This document shows, piece by piece, positions 59,976 to 64,000 of a stretch of 64,000 nucleotides of DNA; the stretch's first letter is position 1, and each line of letters begins with the position of its first letter. Under the pieces are notes generated by a model. That model saw only the letters and a list, made by a program, of their open reading frames with translations, was not told the DNA's origin and did not search any database. A program made the translations under genes and the position numbers. The stretch comes from Bin87 sp965204395 (GTDB taxonomy: Bacteria > Chloroflexota > Dehalococcoidia > Lucifugimonadales > UBA3495), in NCBI GenBank assembly GCA_965204395.1, contig OZ241987.1, forward strand, positions 4,402,001 to 4,466,000, written 5' to 3'.

Positions 59976-60482
59976 ATGGCGATCATGCGAATGCCGGGAC
60001 AGCGCCGGAGCCAGGAACCTGACGAAGTGGGGCAACGGGCCGGCCTGTTCGCCGAGTCCATCCGGGACGGCGACATGGACCTGGCGTGGTCGATGCTGTC
60101 CAAGGAAACGCGGGGCATGAGGATGGGGGTGTGGGCGACCCGCCTGAGCATAGACATGCAGGTGGCGTACCGGGCCGCTTACGATTCCAACCATCCGATG
60201 CGGGACTCGCTGCTGGACGACTTTCGCACCACGGTGCTGAGACTGTGGCCGCTGGAAGATTTGTCGGACCTGGCGGCGGCGCCAACGCGTTATGTCGATG
60301 ATGAGCACGCGTTTGTTTTCCTGCCGTTCGGGGTCACCGATGAAACGGTGGTACAACGGAGCACCTTGATGTCGGGATTGATGATTCCGATGCTGTACGA
60401 AGATGCCCAATGGCAGGTGGACCTGCCGGGTTGGCGATTCCTGGACACGTCGGGCGCGGGCGGCACGGGCAGGAATGGCTAG
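59976..60482 (+). CDS. Hypothetical protein
   Basis: 168 residues. FAESIRDGDMDLAWSMLSKETRGM suggests the start of a SnoaL/NTF2-like lumazine-type helix pattern as in proteins describing exposure to lysis, but no clear family is recognised. The C-terminus, LMIPMLYEDAQWQVDLPGWRFL, has the strand-rich look of an NTF2-like sheet. It overlaps the HNH gene by eight bases. Confidence 0.45.
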   Translation: MAIMRMPGQRRSQEPDEVGQRAGLFAESIRDGDMDLAWSMLSKETRGMRMGVWATRLSIDMQVAYRAAYDSNHPMRDSLLDDFRTTVLRLWPLEDLSDLAAAPTRYVDDEHAFVFLPFGVTDETVVQRSTLMSGLMIPMLYEDAQWQVDLPGWRFLDTSGAGGTGRNG

Positions 60483-60879
60483 GAAGCGGGGCCGCAGCAG
60501 GTCTCGCGGGGTAAGGGAAACGCCTGCCTCGGTTGCGTCTGCCTCTGGCGGTACAGACACCCTGTCGCGAGACGGCGCGTTGGTCAGGCGACGGGACGAG
60601 GACGACGGACGCTGCGCGTTGTGTGAGCGAGAAATAGACCGATTCACGGTCCATCACCTGGTGCCCCGGGCTCGTGGTGGCAACCACGGGCCGACGGCGC
60701 GATTGTGTCCCACGTGCCACCGGCAGGTACACGCGATGTTTTCGGAGACCATGTTGGCGGAGGAGTTGTACAGCGTGGAGTTGTTGCGCGCCAACGTGAG
60801 GGTCGCTGCTTTTTTGCGGTGGATGCGCAAGCAGCGCGGGGCGGCGTTTCGGGTGAGGCGGGCCCGAGAACGTGTCTAA
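60475..60879 (+). CDS. HNH endonuclease
   Basis: 134 residues from an ATG overlapping the preceding stop. The HNH core is DDGRCALCEREIDRFTVHHLVPRARGG, then LCPTCHRQVHAMF with two CxxC zinc pairs. A basic N-terminus (ARKRGRSRSRGVRE) could contact DNA. Similar to small McrA-like HNH proteins of unknown role. Confidence 0.85.
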   Translation: MARKRGRSRSRGVRETPASVASASGGTDTLSRDGALVRRRDEDDGRCALCEREIDRFTVHHLVPRARGGNHGPTARLCPTCHRQVHAMFSETMLAEELYSVELLRANVRVAAFLRWMRKQRGAAFRVRRARERV

Positions 60880-60992
60880 CTCGCGTGATCCGGTCGGCGC
60901 GCGTGATCGTAAGAATATGATAGATACGATGGGGCGATGCGGCCCCAGTGTCTGATATTCGCCGGGGAACTTCCAAGCAGGGAATCCAACGC

Positions 60993-62195
60993 ATGACAAC
61001 GACGACACAGACCGCCGACGTGGTAATCATCGGTGGCGGCGTGATGGGCTGCAGCATTGCCTGCAACCTGGCGATGACCGCGGACCGACACGGGCTGCGA
61101 CGCATAGTTGTGCTGGAACGGGATACGCTGGGCAGCGGCTCCACTGGGCGCAGCAGCGGGGCAATCCGCATGCACTATTCCACGGCGGTGAACGCGGAGT
61201 TGGCGTGGCGCAGCCTGCACATTTTCCGCAATTTTGACGACATGATCGGCGGCGACTGCGGGTACGTTGAGACGGGATACTTGGTGTTTGCCGGAGCGGA
61301 TGACCTGGAGACTTTTCGGGGAAACATCGCGACGCAGCAATCGGTGGGCGTGATCACCGACATCATCAGCGCGGGCGACGCGGCGGCGATGGCGCCGGGG
61401 TTTGCCGTGGAAGATGCGGCAGCGATTGCATACGAACCTTACTCGGGACACGCGGATGCGTCCGGGACGGCATACGCCTACGCGACGCGCGCCCGCGCCG
61501 AGGGCGTATCCATCCGGTTGCAGAATCCGGCGACGGCAGTAGAGACCAGCGAGGACGGCAGTCGGGTAACCGCCGTTATGGCGACAGACGGCACGCGGAT
61601 TGAGACCGGGATCGCGGTGGTGGCGACGGGGCCCTGGTCGGCGAGATTTTTGGCATTCCATGGAATTGATGCGCCGCTGGTCGCCACTCGGCATGAGGTG
61701 CTGCACTTCCGGCGACCGCTGGACCTGGTCCCGCACCACCCGGGCGGAGCGGACATCGGCAACCGGATCTACTTTCGGCCAGAAGGGCAGGAGTTGACGC
61801 TGGTAGGCAACGGCAATCACTCGGACGTGGTTGACGACCCTGAGGTTTTCGCACAACGGGCCAGTCCAGCATTCATACAGGATGTGTGGCAGAGGCTGGC
61901 CCGGCGTATCCCGCCGATTGCGGATGCGGAGCTGGCGGCGGGGTACGCTGGACTGTACACGAATACCCCCGACTCGCATCCGATCATGGACGGCATCGAA
62001 GGGATCGACGGTTTGTACCTATGCACCGGGTTCAGCGGGCACGGGTTCAAGCTGTCGCCGATGGTGGGGGTGTTGATGGCGGAGTTGATTGGGGACGGCA
62101 GCGCGACGACGATGGACATTTCGCCGTTGCGGTTCTCGCGGTTCGCGGAGGGCGCGCTAAACACCGCGGGCTACGGGTTCGACGTGCTGGCTTGA
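60993..62195 (+). CDS. FAD-dependent oxidoreductase, DAO/sarcosine oxidase beta-like
   Basis: 400 residues. The FAD site VVIIGGGVMGCSIACNLAM (GxGxxG) is followed by VVLERDTLGSGSTGRSSGAIRMHYS, the covalent or tight FAD region of sarcosine oxidase-like enzymes. AAGYAGLYTNTPDSHPIMDG and CTGFSGHGFKLSPMVGVLMAEL are C-terminal FAD contacts. It would oxidise an N-methyl or amino acid substrate. The stop overlaps the ABC ATPase start by one base. Confidence 0.9.
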   Translation: MTTTTQTADVVIIGGGVMGCSIACNLAMTADRHGLRRIVVLERDTLGSGSTGRSSGAIRMHYSTAVNAELAWRSLHIFRNFDDMIGGDCGYVETGYLVFAGADDLETFRGNIATQQSVGVITDIISAGDAAAMAPGFAVEDAAAIAYEPYSGHADASGTAYAYATRARAEGVSIRLQNPATAVETSEDGSRVTAVMATDGTRIETGIAVVATGPWSARFLAFHGIDAPLVATRHEVLHFRRPLDLVPHHPGGADIGNRIYFRPEGQELTLVGNGNHSDVVDDPEVFAQRASPAFIQDVWQRLARRIPPIADAELAAGYAGLYTNTPDSHPIMDGIEGIDGLYLCTGFSGHGFKLSPMVGVLMAELIGDGSATTMDISPLRFSRFAEGALNTAGYGFDVLA

Positions 62196-63151
62196 TGGTT
62201 GCGGCTTCTACCAACATTGCGCCGGCGGTCGAGGTAATCGGTCTCAGCAAACATTTCCGACGGGTGAGGGCGGTTGACGACATCAGTCTGACCATTCCGG
62301 CTGGGGGAGTGTACGGGTTGCTGGGACCCAACGGGTCCGGGAAAACGACGCTGTTGTCGATGCTGGCAGGATTTCTGACGCCGACGGCAGGCGCGATTAC
62401 GTTGCTGGGCGAGTCGGGAACGAGCGGGCTCAAGCAAGTACGCGGCCGCATGGGGGCAATGATCGAGCGGCCGATTTTCTGGCCGTACCTGTCGTGCCGG
62501 GACAACCTCCGGTGTGTGCAGGGGATCTACGGATCCGAGGCCGGCGACGATGAGATCGACGGGCTGCTGGAGTTGGTCAACCTGGACGGCGACGCGGCGC
62601 GAAGGAAGTTTCGAGCGTGCTCCACCGGGATGAAACAACGGCTGGGCATCGCGGCGACGTTGCTGGGCGATCCAGAGTTGCTGATCCTGGACGAGCCGAC
62701 CAATGGGCTGGACCCGTCCGGGATCATCGAAGTTCGCGAATTGATTCGTTCCCTGGCGTCCGGGACGGACACCGTAGCGGGGCAACCTCGTACAGTGATT
62801 TTGGCGAGCCATCTGTTGAACGAAGTGGAGCAGGTTTGCGACCACGTGGGCGTGATGGCACGGGGAAAGTTGCTTTACTCGGGTCCGGTGGAGGGAATAT
62901 CGAGCAAGTCACAGGTGAGGGTCCGGACCACCAACGATACAAAAGCCCGATCCGTTTTGCGTGAGGCGGGTTGGACGGTTGGCGATAAATCAGACGAAGG
63001 TTTGCAGGTCTCCGCGCCCCCAGGCAACGAATGGAAGATCAGCAAGGAACTTGCGGAACACGAGGTATACATCGCTGAGATGGTTCCGTCGGGTGCATCC
63101 CTGGAGGAGGGGTTCCTGGAAGTTACGGGAAACGCGGAGAGGGACGACTGA
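62195..63151 (+). CDS. ABC transporter ATP-binding protein (CcmA/DrrA-type)
   Basis: 318 residues. Walker A GPNGSGKTT, signature CSTGMKQRLG, Walker B LLILDEPTNGLDP and the switch His in VILASHLLNEVEQVCD are all present. The C-terminal domain (about 225-318) is the extension of multidrug and antibiotic exporter ATPases. The ATG overlaps the oxidoreductase stop, and the permease start overlaps its own stop, so the three genes are translationally coupled. Confidence 0.95.
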   Translation: MVAASTNIAPAVEVIGLSKHFRRVRAVDDISLTIPAGGVYGLLGPNGSGKTTLLSMLAGFLTPTAGAITLLGESGTSGLKQVRGRMGAMIERPIFWPYLSCRDNLRCVQGIYGSEAGDDEIDGLLELVNLDGDAARRKFRACSTGMKQRLGIAATLLGDPELLILDEPTNGLDPSGIIEVRELIRSLASGTDTVAGQPRTVILASHLLNEVEQVCDHVGVMARGKLLYSGPVEGISSKSQVRVRTTNDTKARSVLREAGWTVGDKSDEGLQVSAPPGNEWKISKELAEHEVYIAEMVPSGASLEEGFLEVTGNAERDD

Positions 63152-63975
63152 TGGCGACCACGGCGATCTACCTCAACTTGCTGCAGTGGGAATGGTTCCG
63201 GCTTCGCCAGCGCGTCGGGTTCTGGGTGATCGTCGGGATTTTCGCCCTTTTTGTGGCGGGCATCCTGGCGGTGATAGCCATGATCTCCAACCTATCTCCG
63301 GATACGCTAGCGATTCCGCCCCGGGGTTTTCCCGCCGCGGTTTCGCAAGGATTGTCCTCACTGGGGCAGTTCTTCGGGATAGTATTGGCTTCTTTTCTGC
63401 TGGGCAGCGATTTTTCGTGGGGGACATGGCGGCCTTTGGTAGCGAGAGGCGACCCGCGACACTGGCCAATATTTTCCAAGCTGATGCTGGGATGCGCAAT
63501 CCTGCTCGTCGTTTGGGTTGTCTCCTGGTGTGTGGCTGCGGCGATGGGGTTGCTGCTTGGCGATGATGAGGGCGGTGTCATTTCGGAGTTTCTGTTTGAC
63601 GTACCGGACGGATGGGGACGTACCGCTTTACTCTTTTTCGCGGGTTTGCCAGTGGCATTCACTTATATGGCGTTAGGGGCGCTGCTCTGCGTGGCGGGAC
63701 GCTCCTCGACCGTCGGGGTGGGAGTCGGTATAGCGATAGTAGTGGCAGAGTCAGCGGCGTATCCGCTGGCCAACGTGATCGTGCGCGGTTTGTACGATTT
63801 CGAAATGCAGGCATATACCCGGTGGACCTTGTGGGGGGTGTCCAACGGACTCACCGGGAGCGACGAATTGGCGGCGGCGTGGTTCCTACCGGCGATTATC
63901 GTGTATCTGGCGGTGTTCTGCGCGTTGACGCTGCTGATATTCAACCGGCGAGATGTTGACAGCGGCAACGGATAG
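63151..63975 (+). CDS. ABC-2 type transporter permease
   Basis: 274 residues with about six hydrophobic segments (GFWVIVGIFALFVAGILAVIAM, FGIVLASFLLGSDFSWGTWR, LMLGCAILLVVWVVSWCVAA and others). FSWGTWRPLVARGDPR resembles the conserved loop of ABC-2 permeases (GTxRxLLxxPxxR). It partners with the overlapping ATPase gene to form an exporter; the cargo is unknown. Confidence 0.85.
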   Translation: MATTAIYLNLLQWEWFRLRQRVGFWVIVGIFALFVAGILAVIAMISNLSPDTLAIPPRGFPAAVSQGLSSLGQFFGIVLASFLLGSDFSWGTWRPLVARGDPRHWPIFSKLMLGCAILLVVWVVSWCVAAAMGLLLGDDEGGVISEFLFDVPDGWGRTALLFFAGLPVAFTYMALGALLCVAGRSSTVGVGVGIAIVVAESAAYPLANVIVRGLYDFEMQAYTRWTLWGVSNGLTGSDELAAAWFLPAIIVYLAVFCALTLLIFNRRDVDSGNG

Positions 63976-64000
63976 GGGTGGCTTACCGAACGGGACTGAG

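Overview
The window is 64 kb of GC-rich, densely coding bacterial DNA with genes on both strands. No rRNA, tRNA or CRISPR array was seen. The gene content points to an aerobic, F420-using heterotroph. It includes an NADPH:F420 reductase-type protein, a luciferase-like flavin monooxygenase, GMC and xanthine-dehydrogenase-type oxidoreductases, an FAH-family hydrolase, zinc dehydrogenases, DSD1-family PLP proteins, Uma2 nucleases and several toxin-antitoxin pairs. This mix recalls Chloroflexota of the Dehalococcoidia/SAR202 kind. That placement is an inference from gene content only; no phylogenetic marker was tested.

Layout. 1-3 kb: a fused siroheme decarboxylase (cut by the left edge), a MerR-type regulator and an SDR. 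3-7.6 kb: two truncated IS630-type transposase remnants in opposite orientation flank a truncated hydantoinase/oxoprolinase gene, a class IV aminotransferase and a GMC oxidoreductase. 8-18 kb: small metabolic genes (aquaporin, DUF429, oxaloacetate decarboxylase-type lyase, two VOC proteins, Uma2, PIG-L deacetylase, F420 reductase, thioredoxin-like) and a RelE/HigB-like toxin with its antidote. 18-24 kb: a lone molybdopterin subunit, a secreted protein and a two-component system. 24-30 kb: luciferase-like monooxygenase, an antitoxin-toxin-antitoxin HigABA cluster, alcohol dehydrogenase, RpiB and a broken HtrA protease. 30-34 kb: a FIST protein, a solute-binding protein without signal peptide, and HicBA. 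34-41 kb: FAH hydrolase, zinc reductase, an AAA ATPase/TOPRIM-like pair (candidate defence system), an Ldh_2 dehydrogenase, TauE/SafE and ChrA transporters. 41-47 kb: folate cyclo-ligase-like, Yip1-like, lysS, Uma2 and serS.

47-54 kb is the most unusual stretch. A polysaccharide-deacetylase-like gene leads into two genes that together equal a nitrile hydratase beta chain. Two DSD1-family PLP-fold paralogues follow, one lacking the PLP lysine, with an endonuclease VII-like gene between them. Next come a cobalt-type nitrile hydratase alpha chain and a two-gene sulfopyruvate-decarboxylase-type ThDP enzyme. The arrangement resembles a thiocyanate-hydrolase-like split hydratase inside a larger operon.

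54-64 kb: a HEPN-TPR protein, an alpha/beta hydrolase, a histidine-decarboxylase-like PLP enzyme, a tandem ACT protein, an HpaB-type monooxygenase, a MOSC protein, an HNH nuclease and a sarcosine-oxidase-like FAD enzyme overlapping a two-gene ABC exporter. Short palindromic repeats with arms GGGGCGGG...CCCGCCCC recur between genes in the first 34 kb.
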